Shown one piece after another: positions 1 to 11,424 of a stretch of DNA of 64,000 nt. The notes under the pieces are model-generated. The model was not told the origin of the DNA, searched no databases, and saw nothing but the letters and a program-made list of their open reading frames with translations. Made by a program: the position numbers and the translations under genes. Source of the stretch: Alopecurus myosuroides (lineage: Eukaryota; Streptophyta; Magnoliopsida; Poales; Poaceae); the NCBI GenBank assembly GCA_028641055.1, contig CM054062.1, forward strand, positions 140,286,682-140,350,681, written 5' to 3'. The number at the start of each line of letters is the position of its first letter. Position 1 is the first letter of the stretch.

Positions 1-412
1 ATAAGCATCAATAATTACTTCATGATGCGATATCATTTGTTCTTAAATTATTTGTTGTAGTCTTCCTATTAAACTTTGAAGGTGTCTAGGCATTTATGTT
101 TTGCCCCACTCTTAAGGACTATCGAAATATCACTTTGCCATGCTTTCTCTATACCTGAAACAAACGTTTACCTTTCTTTGCATTATTATTCATGATCCTT
201 TATTTGAGTTACCTTTCGTGATGCAAAGTAATTGCTATGCTTTATTATTAAAGATTTATTTATCATGCATGTGTTTAAAGTCTTATGGTCTCACCGTGCA
301 TATGCTTTTACATTAGATTGATCAAGTGTATGTTAGTAGCATGTCACCTCAGAAATTACTATTTTATCGTTTACCTACTCGAGGACGAGTAGGAACTAAG
401 CTTGGGGAAGCT
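1..412 (+). mobile_element. 3' internal end of a Gypsy-type LTR retrotransposon (partial)
   Basis: This AT-rich, non-coding stretch directly precedes an LTR. It ends in a purine-rich tract (AAGCTTGGGGAAGC, about 397-410) immediately before TGATACG, which is what a polypurine tract for plus-strand priming should look like. No ORF of note is visible. The GAGGACGAGTAGG motif before the tract resembles the 3' end of Triticeae Athila-type Gypsy elements; that assignment is from memory and tentative. The rest of the element lies left of the window. Confidence 0.6.
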
Positions 413-1998
413 TGATACGTATCCAACATATCTATAATTTCTGATGCTCCATGATCATATTATGCCAATTGCTACATGTTTTCTCCCTTCTTTATGCCAT
501 TTTATCGATTTTCCGGACTAACCTATTAACAAGATGCCATAGAGCCAGTTCCCTGTTTTCTGTTGTTTTTTAGTTTCAGAAAACTTGTTCTGTAAATATT
601 CTCGAAATTGGAAAATTCGAATCCCGGAAGTCCTATTTTCCCCGGAAGAATCCAGAAGACCGAAGAGGAGCCGAAGAGGGGCAGCAGGGGAGCACACCAT
701 AGGGTGGCGCCCCCTGGCCACGCCAGCTATAGGTGTGGGCCCCCTGGAGCGCTACCGCCTTTGCCCTTTCGCGTATTTAAGCCCCCCGGATGGAACACCC
801 TAGACACCTGATCAAAATCCCCGAAAACGTTCCGCAGCCGCCATCACCGTCAACCCCAGATCAGGGGGGTTCTGAAGCTGTTTCCGGCACCCTGCCGGAG
901 AGGAGATCATCACCGGAGGCTTGTACATCACCATGCCTGCCTCCAGATTGATGCGTGAGTAGTTCATCCTTGGACTGTAGGTTCGTAGCTGTAGCTAGAT
1001 GGTTGTCTTCTCCTCATGTGCCTCCATGTTTAGATCTCATGAGCTGTCTATCATGATCGAGATTGATCTTATGTAATTCTATGTGTTGTGTTTGCTGTGA
1101 TACGATGAATATTGACCTTATGCCAAGTTGATTATAGTCTTTATTTGCATATGTTATTTGTGATCTTGCAAGCTCTCCGTTGCTAGTGGTTATTCTAGCC
1201 AAGTAGTTGCTAGTGACTCCAAGAGGGAGTATTTATGCTTGATAGTGGGTTCATGCCTCCTTGTTGCCTTGCTCGAGTGACAGAAACGTGAAGGGGGAGG
1301 ATGTGTTGTTTCCATTAGGGAGAAAATAGCGGTGAGATTGCCCGCGTGCATAATCATTGCTTACATTACACACTTTGTTTAATGCAATTATCTGTTGCTT
1401 GCAACTTAATACCTGAGGGGGGTCGGTTGATAACCTGAGGGTGGATTATTAGTCATAGGTGCAGATGGATGTCGGTCTATGTATCTTGTTGTAATGCCCG
1501 CACTAAATAGCATAGTAATCTTCATGTCATATTGTGCACTACGGTGCAACATTTATTTGTCAATTGCCCAGCTGTAATTTGTTCACCTAGCGTGCTATCT
1601 TTTATGGAGAGACACCACTAGTGAAACTATGAACCCCGGTCCATTTTTTCACACTGTTAAACAAACCAGAACAATTTCCTGCTTTCTTTACTTTCTACAA
1701 GCATACACTGTTTTCCACACTATACGTCTAATCTTTGTTTTTAGCAAGACCGGTGAGATGGACAACCTCACTGCACCGTTGGGGCAAAGTATTTTGGTTG
1801 TGTTGTGTGCAGGTTCCACGTTGTTGCTGACACCGGTGAAGCGCCAGCACTACCGTTAGTGGAATCAACTTTCCAAAGGTTCTCTTTCTCCTACTGGATT
1901 GATAACCTTGGTTCCTAACTAAGGGGAAATACCTACCGTTGTGCTCATCACACCCTCCTATTGGGGTCTCCCAACAAACGTGTGTATCACGAGCATCA
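413..1998 (+). repeat. 3' LTR of the left-edge retrotransposon
   Basis: The sequence starts TGATACGTATCC right after the polypurine tract and ends GAGCATCA at 1998, giving the usual TG...CA termini and a length of about 1586 bp. The 3' end is chosen by similarity to remembered Triticeae LTR ends and by the switch at 1999 to sequence of the interrupted minus-strand ORF. The flanking 5 bp (1999-2003, GTCCT) would be the target duplication, but the left copy is outside the window. No coding sequence is seen inside. Confidence 0.6.
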
Positions 1999-2094
1999 GT
2001 CCTCCTTGGACTGTGCTCAAGAAGACAAAAAGAAGTGGAGACCACGTACGGTGTCGTACTGGCTACGCGGGACAGACATCTCGAGGTGCATTCG
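1999..2094 (-). pseudogene. Left fragment of antisense gypsy-type ORF, separated by LARD-1
   Basis: On the minus strand the coiled-coil protein encoded at 17381-19437 runs across the ATTCG target duplication and continues here (reading MHLEMSVPRSQYDTV) until an in-frame TGA near 2020. This continuity supports the LARD-1 insertion point. The fragment is bounded on the left by the LTR at 413-1998. It shares a 27-bp perfect match (2005-2031) with the start of the LARD-1 LTR (2118-2144), which is unexplained. Confidence 0.5.
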
Positions 2095-3413
2095 TGTCAC
2101 ACCCCAGTTTTTGGACTCTTGGACTGTGCTCAAGAAGACAAAAATTAGGGCCAACGAAAATTTTTTTATAACAACATGATTGTTTGAACTAACATGTGTT
2201 TGTAATCTTAAACATATTTGCAACACAAGTCTTGTTTCTATATAAAACCAATACCTTATGTTTCTGAGAGATATTCCTATTTATTTTTCCCTGATGTTTT
2301 TCCTATTATTACTTGAGAGATTTTTATTCCAAGACTTGGATCATGATTGTTTGCATCTTAAAAACAAACTTTTAACCTTATTGTCTCCAAGAAAACAAGT
2401 TTCCAAAATAATCTATGAAAGTTTTGTTTTCACTTTCCTATAGAAAACAATGTCTGAAAATAAAGCCAAATACATGTTTTCTACCATTGTTTTCACCAAG
2501 CTATAAATTGTTATTTTATGATTCCTTGGCATTTAATTAATCCTTGATATATGTACTACAAACCCATAAGCTCACTTTTATTTTTGTATAAATAAAAACT
2601 ATCTTTTGCTTGATGTGTTTGTGGTATAAAATTAAGGCAGAAAAAGACATTTTTGAGAAACAGATAAAAACAGAAAGTATACCTTTTCCTCCAATGTTTT
2701 CATGGCCTTAAATTATTTCAAATTTGTTTTCAAAAGTTGTTTATGAAATTATATAACATGGTTAACAAATCCATACTTTGAAAACAAATTTTGAGATTCA
2801 TTTAAACACTGAAAACAAACTCAACTTTCTCAACTTTCTGTCTGTTTTCAACACTTGAAAATTTCTAAGTCCTAAGACTGAATTTTCTGAATTTTTCAGT
2901 GAACAGTGAAGGATACACTTTTGCACATTAGTTTCTTGGTGTTTCTTTGCATTTTTGGGAGCATGGCCTGACCTAGTTGGTTGACCATAGTTTCTACTCA
3001 ACCAATAATGCTTTGGATCCCTTCTAGAAGCTTTGTGGATGAACATAAGAGAGGAGAGAGAAGGGTGACTAGGACAGGTATGGGCAACACTTGAGTTGAC
3101 TCTTTTTGACCTTGCCCACTTGCCCACTTGCTCTCCTTGGCCTGGTTAAACCTTGCCCACTCGTGGCCTTGACCTAGGGCACCCTGTGCTCACCATTGGA
3201 AATGTCTAAAAGCCCTAGGGCTAGCTCATGCCAAGGTTTGGCATCCACCCGAGGTGACCTTTTTGCCCTCACCCTCACTTCCCTCTCCCATAAATGGCCA
3301 GAGGCCTCAACCTTGTTCCCTACACCTCCCACATTCCCTCTCTAGTTCCCCAAGACATTTTCTACCCGAGCCCTAGCCTCTCAAACCCCCTGAGCCCGAG
3401 ATCTAGCCCGCCG

Positions 3414-3690
3414 ATGACTGCCACGGCTACGACAAAGCCCTGCTCGAGCCACTCCACCTCAGCCACTCTCATTGCCCTAGTAACACTCCCCAGTTTCCCC
3501 TGCACCTCCCAGACATCGCCCCACCCCTCTAAACCCCGGAGGCGCCTCCGCCGTCCACGGGCGCCGCCGCGGACGCCGGTTGCGTTCCGTCACGTGAGGC
3601 CACCCCAGCCGCCGCCAACGCCTCCCCTCAACGCCCCTGCCCTCCTCCAAAACCACCGAGCGCCCGCAGCCCTCCCCGAGCCTCCCCAAG
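3414..3690 (+). other. Candidate leader exon in LARD-1 LTR
   Basis: An ORF opens at ATG 3414 about 120 bp after the TATA-like site and reads proline/arginine-rich sequence to CAA G at 3690, followed by the donor-like GTGAGC. It ends in phase 1, the phase in which the downstream acidic exons read. In the 3' LTR copy the ATG is GTG and there are deletions, so coding function is doubtful; it may be only a spliced untranslated leader. No homology is recognised. Confidence 0.25.
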
Positions 3691-6600
3691 GTGAGCTAGG
3701 GCCGTGCCCCCTTTTTCTCCGTTCGGTTCTGAGAGAGTCAGTGAGGAGAGGTAGAAGACTCGCCAGTGCCGTTCGATCGAAGATCGACGGCCGCGCTTAA
3801 AACGGCCGTTTCCCGCGCCTGCCAGCGTGCGCGCAAGCGCAGTGGGCTGCGCAGCGGCTAACTGTGCCGCGCTCGCTCAGTTCCGGCCCACTCTCTCTTG
3901 TGTTTATTCCTTTTTAAATTTAACAAGATCAGTATGATCACTTTGGACTTGGTAAAAATACTAAAACTGTGAAATAAAATCTGGAAAAATTCATGGACCT
4001 AAAGGAATGAAATCTAAACCATAGGAATTTTGCAGATCTACTTTTGGACCAACAGTTTGGGCACAAGAACTGTTTTGCCACAGACTGTCAGTGGGAATGT
4101 TTTGACCATAACTTTTAAAATATGTAACCAAATGGGGCAAACTAAAATTCTATGAATAGGTAATGAAAATATCTATCCAATGCTGCTGACCTAACCTCAA
4201 GGTGAATTGTATACTGAAAATTCCATCCAGTTTACTAAAAGGCCAGTAAACTCTTCTATGATTTTTATAAGGAGTTTAAAAATGAGTTTTGGAGCAAATC
4301 CAATTGGATGAGTTTGGTATTGACTAGATCTATCTTATCCTATCTTAGATTAATTTTTGAAGCTCTAGATAATTTTTGGTAGACAGGTCTAGAAACAACA
4401 GCTTTTCTATTTTTATTTTGGGATGTGTTCTTGTTTGAAATAAGTTGTGTGGTTGATTTAATCTTGTTCCCTAGCATGTATAAAGTTGTTAGTGCTTGTT
4501 ATTAAGTTTTTTTCTTACAGTACCTCTACCTTAGAAAGTGTGTGCATGTTCAGAAACTGAAATAAAAATGAGATAGCAGTTGATACCTCCTAGTTTTATT
4601 ATTTGGATTTATTGTGAAAGCTAGATCTTTGTGTGAATGCTTTATTAAATTTTGTGCTATGATTGCTTTGGATCCAGTACCATTTTGGTACTGTTATTTT
4701 GAAGTTAATACCTCTCTTAGCTTGCATGCTTTTTATAGTGAAGCATGTGTAGGTTTTGTTATTCTTGCACTAGTATTGTTTTCACTAGAATAAATGGCTT
4801 GTTTTATTTTATTTTGTTATACTAATTTTTGTCATGAGTAACCAGAGGCTTAGTACCTCTTTTTCCTTGGTATTAGTGGGCCCATAACCCACTGGTCCCA
4901 TTGCATCTTGGTTGAGGATGAAAATCCCCAACCATGCACATGTGAGAAATTGACATGTTTTAATTATATGATTGAATGCTACTTTTCCACCATGGGAAAT
5001 ATATTTGGTTGGTTTTCACTTATGCAAGTGAGAAGTTTATTTCTTATCAGAGGATACTAGTATGTTAGGTGTGATCCATTTGTTAGCATAATATTCCTTA
5101 GGAGTATCATGTTAAGAAATGATTCACTATTGGGTGCTAAATTAAATTATTTGCAAATGAACTAAATTCCTTGTGATTGATAGATTGTTTGTGAATGATT
5201 TTAAATTGAGTGTTTGGATTTTTGAAAAGTTTTAGATGAATTTTCTTTAAGTGCATAGCTACTGGTTGTGTGAGTTATACCTTGTTTGCTTGCTAGTAAT
5301 TGGTTAAGGGAAGACAGAAGTTGCTAGAATTAATTTATGCATGCTTAATAATTGATTCATGGAATTATTTTGATGTTCTTGCTTCCTAGCATGAGTAGGA
5401 TTTGTGTACTGTTATTAGGTACACTTATATTCATGACTTGCTTGTTTAGGTTTAAGCATCATGATAGCATTGTTTGCTTCTCTAGTATTGAACTAGTGTC
5501 ACCACTAGAAAATGGTTATTTTAGCTATAGTTTTGTCAACCTTTATTTTATGAGTGTATGAGTTTTTTTATAGCATGTTTAGGAAGTATCACTTCTGTTA
5601 TGATGCCAGGAATTATTTAGTTGCATGTGCTATGGGTGTAGATTAATAATTATCTCTTATAGCATGCTTGTGTAGGAATTCCCATACTAGTATGCTATTA
5701 GTGCAGTCCTGTTTTTATGCCTGTTTAATAAGAGTATTATCTTGAGTGAAGATGGTGTTATAGATTATTTTTATGACTTGATTCTTTGGTTATTAGATAC
5801 TGGTTGTTTGTGAAATTTCATGATTGATGGATTCCAAGACTTCAAGTAAACACTAAGGTAGTAAATAAATAGCCTATTCATCTGTGGTGTGTTTACCTGC
5901 TGTTTGGAAATTGTCTGAGTGTGTACCTTAGCATGAGTGTCATACTTGAGTTATGGTTGTGCTTAATAGTATCTTATGAAACTAAAACATCCAACTAAAA
6001 TCATGAACACATTAAGTGGTAGTTGCTTGTGGTGAGTAATACCCACTGCCATGGGTATTGTTCTGTCTGTTTGTTTTACCTTAGCAACCTAACCTTTGCA
6101 CCCACAAGCTATATTTTTTAGCTTCTTATATATATTGTTATGAGAGTGGTCCATCACTCCATATGTGGTACGTAAGATGTGGGATATGGTTTCCTGAACC
6201 ATATGTTTGTCTGACGATAGTTTTGTACCCTGAGAGCTATCTGAGGCAGTTTTCTCGATAACGTTTATGAGTTTGCGCTATTATACTTTTGCTTGCTGTA
6301 TGTGTTGTTTAGCTTAGTGGTGTGCCTTTTAGACCTGAGTGTGTGTCTTGTATTCTTTTACGACGCTAGAAAACGAAGAAGAAGAAGAAGCAGTTGTGGA
6401 GTTGTGCGTCAAGTTCAAGTTACTTCAAGGCCAGGGACATTAAGAGATTGAGGCAAGCCATCCTGATGCTTGCTGTTATAATACACTTATCATTATCTAT
6501 CATGCATGTTTTACTTCTGAAAAGTTCTACAAAACTTTGAATTCCAAAAACTATTTTGAGTGAATACTACTATTATATCTATACTATGCCATTAGTTGAT

Positions 6601-7753
6601 ACTTGGTGTTACCAAGCCCATAAGCCACCATATGGTATTTATACCATCAAAAATACTAGTCCCTAAGTGGACATCTTAAAATGGTGTTTTCACAAAACTA
6701 AGGCTTTATGGAAAACCCGGAGAAAAGGCGGATTCTTATTCTCCGGAGGAATGTGGAAGTGGCCATTTTTGGGAAAATGGTGTTTTCAAAAATGACACAT
6801 AACCTAGTCTTCGCCGGACAACCTTTACCGTACTGCCACCCTACCCCAACATGGGCACGGGGCTTAACTGGAAGTTTGTCGTTGTTAGTGTGTGTTCTAT
6901 CTCAATTGCTATAAGGGATGTCGTACCCTCGAACCGAATGTCATCAAAAATCCCAATGTTGAGACATATAAAGTGTGGGATTAAGTTTCCCTCCGGATGC
7001 GACAGTCGGGTCTCCTGTCATGGCGATGTGTGACATGGTGTCGGGGAGAACAAACCCAACTGAAGAGATAGGCATATTCTAGCTTGAACATAGTGGAAGG
7101 TTATGCTCAGTTATCTGATGTTCTACATACTGTTGTTACAGTTCGTGGTTGTTCACGGCGGGTGTACTGGATCTGGTGGATGTGTACACCTCTGCAGAGT
7201 ACAACTTTTTCGAAGAAGCCGCGTCCTCGGATATGGACAGTTGAATGGACATGTAGCTAGCATTGTGTCAATGTTTTCAAATGGATGTTTTTCAAAAGAG
7301 TGTTGAACTCGGGAAGTTCGGAAAGAAAGAAAACCTTGTACCGTGGAGGTACCGATGATGAAAAGCCAGAAGTTGTTTGACAAGAAGTTTTGCAGAGAAA
7401 ATCTTTCTAGTCTAATCAAACATCTGGAAACTAATTCCAAGAAGTTTTGCAAAGAGAAAACCTTCTTTTAACAAGTTTTACAAAAACCTCTTGTACATGT
7501 GATATCGACAAGAGAAAGAAAAAAAACTATAATATTTTCTTCTGAAGTGTCTTCTTCAGCGAAGATACAGATTTAACTTGACTGCAACTGTGGTGTCATC
7601 CTATATGAACACCATTGATAGTGAACCCTATCTATAGCCTACCTATTACACCATATAATCATACTTGCATTTGGGTAAGTTACATGATGGATGTCTTGCT
7701 GAGTACATTCAAATGTACTCATTATGGTTTCGCCCCTGGTATCTACTTGCCAG

Positions 7754-7821
7754 ACTTTGAGAAGGACTCTCAGAAGGAGATCGACGAAGAGGAGTACGGA
7801 GCTGATGGCTTTGCGAACTAG
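7754..7821 (+). other. Acidic terminal exon candidate inside LARD-1 5' LTR
   Basis: An acceptor-like TTGCCAG precedes an open stretch that, read from phase 1, begins DFEKDSQKEIDEEEYG and stops with TAG at 7821. The corresponding segment of the 3' LTR (17030-17097) reads the same protein. The position near the LTR 3' end, acceptor context, phase, acidity and length match the terminal exon in LARD-3 (54335-54399). The upstream exon is unclear here: a GC-type donor GAG|GCAAGC near 6453 gives a frame with a stop. Confidence 0.35.
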
Positions 7822-8108
7822 GATCGTCTCCGGGTCAGCAGCCTTTAGGTTAAGGCGTGCCTTGGGCTCTACCGCGTTTGTGTATGTTTAGTCTTCCGCT
7901 GTGTGTGTTGTGTGTTGTCCTGCGTGACAACCGTGTAGTCTTCGTCATGTGACCATGTGTCCTTGTATGTGTTTGTGCAACCGTGTAATGGATATTGTAT
8001 CTGTGTACCAGCTTGATATGTTGTTCACGACTGAATTCCTGGGATCGTGAATGTATGCATATCGAGGGCGTCCTTGAACAGTGGTTCGAAGGGCGGGCCC
8101 TACAGAGT

Positions 8109-8120
8109 TGGTATCAGAGC
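8109..8120 (+). other. LARD-1 primer binding site (initiator Met-tRNA type)
   Basis: TGGTATCAGAGC, complementary to the 3' end of plant initiator methionine tRNA, lies 4 bp after the 5' LTR end. It fixes the orientation and the LTR boundary. Confidence 0.9.
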
Positions 8121-8340
8121 TATCCTGACCTTAGGAGACCTTAGTTAGCATGGACGTTAGCTAGTACTCTGACAATTGAAGTAAACAAAACCAGGTCACT
8201 AAGATGACTATTTTTTAAAAGGATTCTATACTCCATCCCCTCTGTGTTTCAAAAACTCTATTTACACTAAAGTTAAAAAGGAACCTCTTAAAATTTTGCA
8301 CACTGTTACCTAACTTAACCCACTTTAAAATCTTGTGTAG

Positions 8341-9012
8341 ATGGAAGTTATCTTCACCAAGTCCTTCCGGCTGGGATCGCATGCACCTTGCTACCGCCGT
8401 TTTGAGGAGGATTTGATCAAGATGGCTCATCTTATCGGTCTTCCCACACCTGAGTTGAAGGGAGCCCAGATTCACCATGATGGACGAGAGTTGTCCTGGT
8501 TGGTGGTCTGCACCATCCGTGCACCTTTGCTAGCACCGTCAACCCCAGAGATCATTTGGGAAGTCGTGGAGAACAGTTGGGAAGATGGTATCCTTAGAGT
8601 GATGCAGCTGACCATTGCCAAGCTCGCGAACTTCTTTCGCGACAAGTTTGCAGGAACCCCTTATAGATACTTTGGAAGACGCGACGAAGATGACAGGCCA
8701 GTAGAAGTCACGGGAGACTTTGTGTTTGCTCGTCACTTCCAGCACCTGGAGGGACAGCTGTACAACACCCAACTCTCCCTTGATAAAGTAAGAGCAGATT
8801 ATGACCTGCGAGGAAGAGAGATAGATCAACTAGAAGCCAGTCTTGGTGCATCTTTGGTTACCGAGCGTCGTATCAAGGTACTGAAGAAGACCATGAAGTA
8901 CACTGACTCCCAGCACCGCACACGAGTGAGAGCCCTTCAGCTTCAGCTTGCAGCCAGCAAGACAAGAGTTGAAGAGCTGGAGGAACAGCTACGCGCTTCC
9001 TCGAGCACTTAG
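8341..9012 (+). CDS. LARD-1 ORF1, uncharacterised protein with C-terminal coiled coil
   Basis: ORF of 223 codons and the first coding unit of the internal domain. The start is ATG 8341, preceded at once by a splice-acceptor-like TTGTGTAG, so it may be reached by splicing from the LTR donor at 3690. The N-terminal half (about residues 1-120) is globular, with conserved-looking patches such as AHLIGLPTPELKGAQIHHDG and IIWEVVENSWEDG. Residues 135-220 are rich in E, R, L and Q in heptad-like spacing, predicting a coiled coil. From memory, similar proteins occur in other Triticeae retroelements and are unannotated. No enzyme motif is visible. A structural, gag-like or host-interaction role is inference. 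The frame is intact although the element lacks pol. Confidence 0.7.
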   Translation: MEVIFTKSFRLGSHAPCYRRFEEDLIKMAHLIGLPTPELKGAQIHHDGRELSWLVVCTIRAPLLAPSTPEIIWEVVENSWEDGILRVMQLTIAKLANFFRDKFAGTPYRYFGRRDEDDRPVEVTGDFVFARHFQHLEGQLYNTQLSLDKVRADYDLRGREIDQLEASLGASLVTERRIKVLKKTMKYTDSQHRTRVRALQLQLAASKTRVEELEEQLRASSST

Positions 9013-9348
9013 GATTGCCGCACGATGTTAGGAGTTGTGTCATTTCCACCCGAGACGCTTGTTTGTCTGTATTGTGTGAACTCTGTTAGAACTTCGAGTG
9101 TGCTAGTTGTGTTGTAAGACTTATGTTGTAGCCTTGTGAACCCTTAAGTTAAGTATGCTTGCTAAGACTCTGTTTCATGCGTATGTTAATCTTGGTCTGA
9201 GTTGGCGTTTGTTTCTTCGACGTTTGCTCGTTGTTGTGATATATATCGTTCTCATCTCCGTTATGAGCCGGTATGTGTCACCAGTTTTCAAAAGAAAACC
9301 AAAACCACCTTTCGTTGCTCTCGCCTTACACCATTCTTTGTCTTCAGC

Positions 9349-9909
9349 ATGGCCAGCAATCTACCTCCATCACCTGAGCCGACAGTGGCTCAACAGTTTG
9401 CTCTGCTGAGGGAAGGAAGTGAAGCCGCTCGTGCTGAACACTTTGCCACCCATGTTGCCCTGGAACAGTTGACTCAGCTCGTCATCACCAACGCTGAGAA
9501 TACTGCATTCCTTATGAGAGAATACCAGCAACTGCTTGCTGGAGAGAGCCGCAAAAGGAAGATAGTGACGCCGGGAGAAACTAGTTCATGGGTGACTCGC
9601 AGCGTTTTGCCTGCGATGCCACAATCTTCAAGGAGGCGTGTGAAGGTCAAGCCTAGAACCACGGTTTGCTTTACCTGTGGACAGGAAGGACACTTTGCTC
9701 GTGATTGCCCCAAGAAGTACCATATTCTAGCTCATCCTGATGAACCCCAAGAACGCCAAGGTCCATCCCATAAGAAACGCAATAATCTGATGAGTGGACC
9801 TCGAGACCAAGCTAATGTTACAGAAGCATCTGCAACTCATGCCATAGCCAATGGTACGTTTTCGAACCAAACCTGTGAACCCCCTTGCTTGCTTGTTGTT
9901 ATACCATGA
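9349..9909 (+). CDS. LARD-1 ORF2, nucleocapsid-like protein with CCHC zinc knuckle
   Basis: ORF of 186 codons from ATG 9349; the frame is open back to 9202, but ATG 9349 gives the compact start MASNLPPSPEP. It contains one retroviral-type zinc knuckle, CFTCGQEGHFARDCPKK (C-x2-C-x4-H-x4-C), near residues 106-122, preceded by a basic stretch (RRRVKVKPR). Such knuckles bind retroelement RNA in gag nucleocapsids. The capsid domain normally found before it is missing; residues 1-70 look helical instead. A glutamine/glutamate-rich, then serine/threonine-rich tail follows. It may package the element RNA into particles provided by an autonomous relative (inference). Confidence 0.7.
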   Translation: MASNLPPSPEPTVAQQFALLREGSEAARAEHFATHVALEQLTQLVITNAENTAFLMREYQQLLAGESRKRKIVTPGETSSWVTRSVLPAMPQSSRRRVKVKPRTTVCFTCGQEGHFARDCPKKYHILAHPDEPQERQGPSHKKRNNLMSGPRDQANVTEASATHAIANGTFSNQTCEPPCLLVVIP

Positions 9910-10267
9910 GAAACCCAACGTAAATGGAACACTAGGAGTGTCACGTCGGACTAAATAAAATCTAACGATACTAACCGAAACCTCCATCTAATTTTTGTGT
10001 AACACCCTACAGAGTAAATTAAATTTTCGCCACATAAAATGGTTGCCATCTTACAGAGTTGGTAGTACACAGTTTTGGCTTAACTCTATGATCCTGAAGA
10101 ACTACAAGTCTCTTAGGAACTCCAAAGAGATACATTACTCCGGAAATAACATTACACCAACAGGTAAAAGTTTCAGAAAAATAAGATACAAGCTTGTTTC
10201 CCCGCACAGACCACTACACCTACTTCGATATAGACCCTAACCTTGCCAAGCTCTCACTGATGGGAGC
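9910..10267. other. Non-coding internal stretch of LARD-1
   Basis: Lies between ORF2 and the antisense ORF. Only short, unconvincing ORFs occur on either strand. A weak adenine-rich, TA-containing sequence follows ORF2. Nothing else is recognised. Confidence 0.5.
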
Positions 10268-10615
10268 CTAGTTTGGAGGTGAGCCACTCTCACTTGATGC
10301 AGAACCCCGAGTCAGTCGACGACGGATTCCCTCCAGTCTTCCAGGCCTAGTGCCACCAGCTTGAGCCTCCACTGGCGCAACCACCGGCGCCACAGCTCGT
10401 CTTTCTTCCACCACGGTCTTGTCCCGGGTACCAGTCCACCAGTCATGGATGTCCCAGATTGCAAAGATCATGGCCAACAGGATCACGGTGACCGATCCCA
10501 CCAAGCAACAGCTGAAGAGTAGCACGATGAGGAAGTGCTCCAAGAAATTTGCTCGCTCCAGCAGAGTGACGTACTCCTTAAAGAAGTCATTGATTAACTG
10601 GGAAATGAAGCTCAT
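10268..10615 (-). CDS. LARD-1 antisense ORF, small single-span membrane protein
   Basis: Minus-strand ORF of 115 codons, opposite in sense to the element. Residues 1-25 are amphipathic (MSFISQLINDFFKEYVTL). Residues about 28-53 form one strong hydrophobic helix (FLIVLLFSCCLVGSVTVILL), followed by WDIHDWW and then a basic, alanine/proline- and serine-rich tail of about 50 residues ending SESGSPPN. One membrane anchor with a cytosolic basic tail is predicted. Antisense ORFs are known in several plant Gypsy lineages, but this one has no homologue that I recognise. A TATA-like sequence lies about 30-40 bp upstream on the minus strand. It could be a captured host gene fragment or a retroelement accessory gene. 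Confidence 0.5.
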   Translation of the reverse strand: MSFISQLINDFFKEYVTLLERANFLEHFLIVLLFSCCLVGSVTVILLAMIFAIWDIHDWWTGTRDKTVVEERRAVAPVVAPVEAQAGGTRPGRLEGIRRRLTRGSASSESGSPPN

Positions 10616-11424
10616 CGTGTGGTGCGATTTAGAGAACCTCGGCTACCCTTTTTATAGCAGCGAGAGTAGAGCCCTCTCCTTCATCAAGCACTACGCGGGA
10701 AGAGCCGAAGAATCCAGCCGCAGTGCTCACAAATGGCGCGAAAACACCGACGCACCTCTTCCCCAAGTGGCCAAGGCATCAACCTGTCACACTCGCAGCA
10801 GTCCTACAGCGAGGTGTCAGCCCACCATGAACTCACAGTGGGCGGGACACCCTGATGCTGAAAGTGTGCGCACCAGATGAGAGAAAATGCCACAAGGAGA
10901 AGGAGAAACGAGAAGGGCATCGACTGCCAAGTGAGCCCAGTCCCACACGTCAGCAAAACACTCGAGAAAAACCTGGGTACATCTAGCTTCTGAGCTTTCT
11001 TTCCAAATCATGGAAAGCCTACTAGCTGTTTGTAGCCTATACCCTGCAGAACTAGGTTTCTGTGACCACTTATGGGTGATCAGAACTTTCCTAGTCAATT
11101 TTAGAAAAGTTGAATTTCTTGTTTTGGGGTACCTTAGAAAAGCAACTTTTCTGGAACAAGTTGGTATTTCTAACCCTGGCTTGATAACATGGTTTTAAGG
11201 AACAATAAGTTCGAGTTTTTTACACCCAAACCTTGGAAAGGAAAGACAAATTTTACCTGTGAATTTTGGTAAGGTTAATTAAAGGGGGGGAAGCCCCTGT
11301 AAATAATGTTACAAACCATCAACACATGTTTGTAAACAAATCATCTAACATTGTTGTTTTGACCATACCCTCTTCTCGCTTTCCTGCGAATCTCGGGACG
11401 AGATTCTTTTAAGGGGGGAAAGTC
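10616..11424 (+). other. 3' part of LARD-1 internal domain with polypurine tract
   Basis: No convincing plus-strand gene. The segment ends in CGGGACGAGATTCTTTTAA followed by the purine tract GGGGGGAAAG, directly before the 3' LTR. This end sequence is typical of Tekay-like chromoviruses and gives the likely parent lineage. Confidence 0.6.
10646..10655 (-). promoter_or_regulatory. TATA-like site upstream of the antisense ORF
   Basis: On the minus strand the sequence reads GCTATAAAAAGGGT, a good plant TATA box, 31-40 bp before the antisense ATG at 10615. With initiation 25-35 bp downstream, the untranslated leader would be very short, so either translation starts at a later Met or the match is fortuitous. 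Confidence 0.35.

Larger units (their letters stand above)
2095..8104 (+). repeat. LARD-1 5' LTR (6010 bp)
   Basis: Direct repeat of 11425-17380. Layout: AT-rich U3 (2095-2800), GC-rich promoter and leader region with a TATA-like CATAAAT (3289-3295), a short proline/arginine-rich ORF, a splice-donor-like AAG|GTGAGC at 3690/3691, then about 4 kb of AT-rich DNA without coding signal, a weak GA-rich exon candidate near 6370-6453, an acidic exon (7754-7821), and a TG-rich 3' end. It ends GGGCCCTACA. Large differences from the 3' LTR include a 17-bp block near 2663 that is absent from the other copy. Confidence 0.9.

Noticed and set aside
3294..3413. ORF start at ATG 3294 in LARD-1 LTR
   Set aside because: Overlaps the TATA-like site, so it would be upstream of transcription start.
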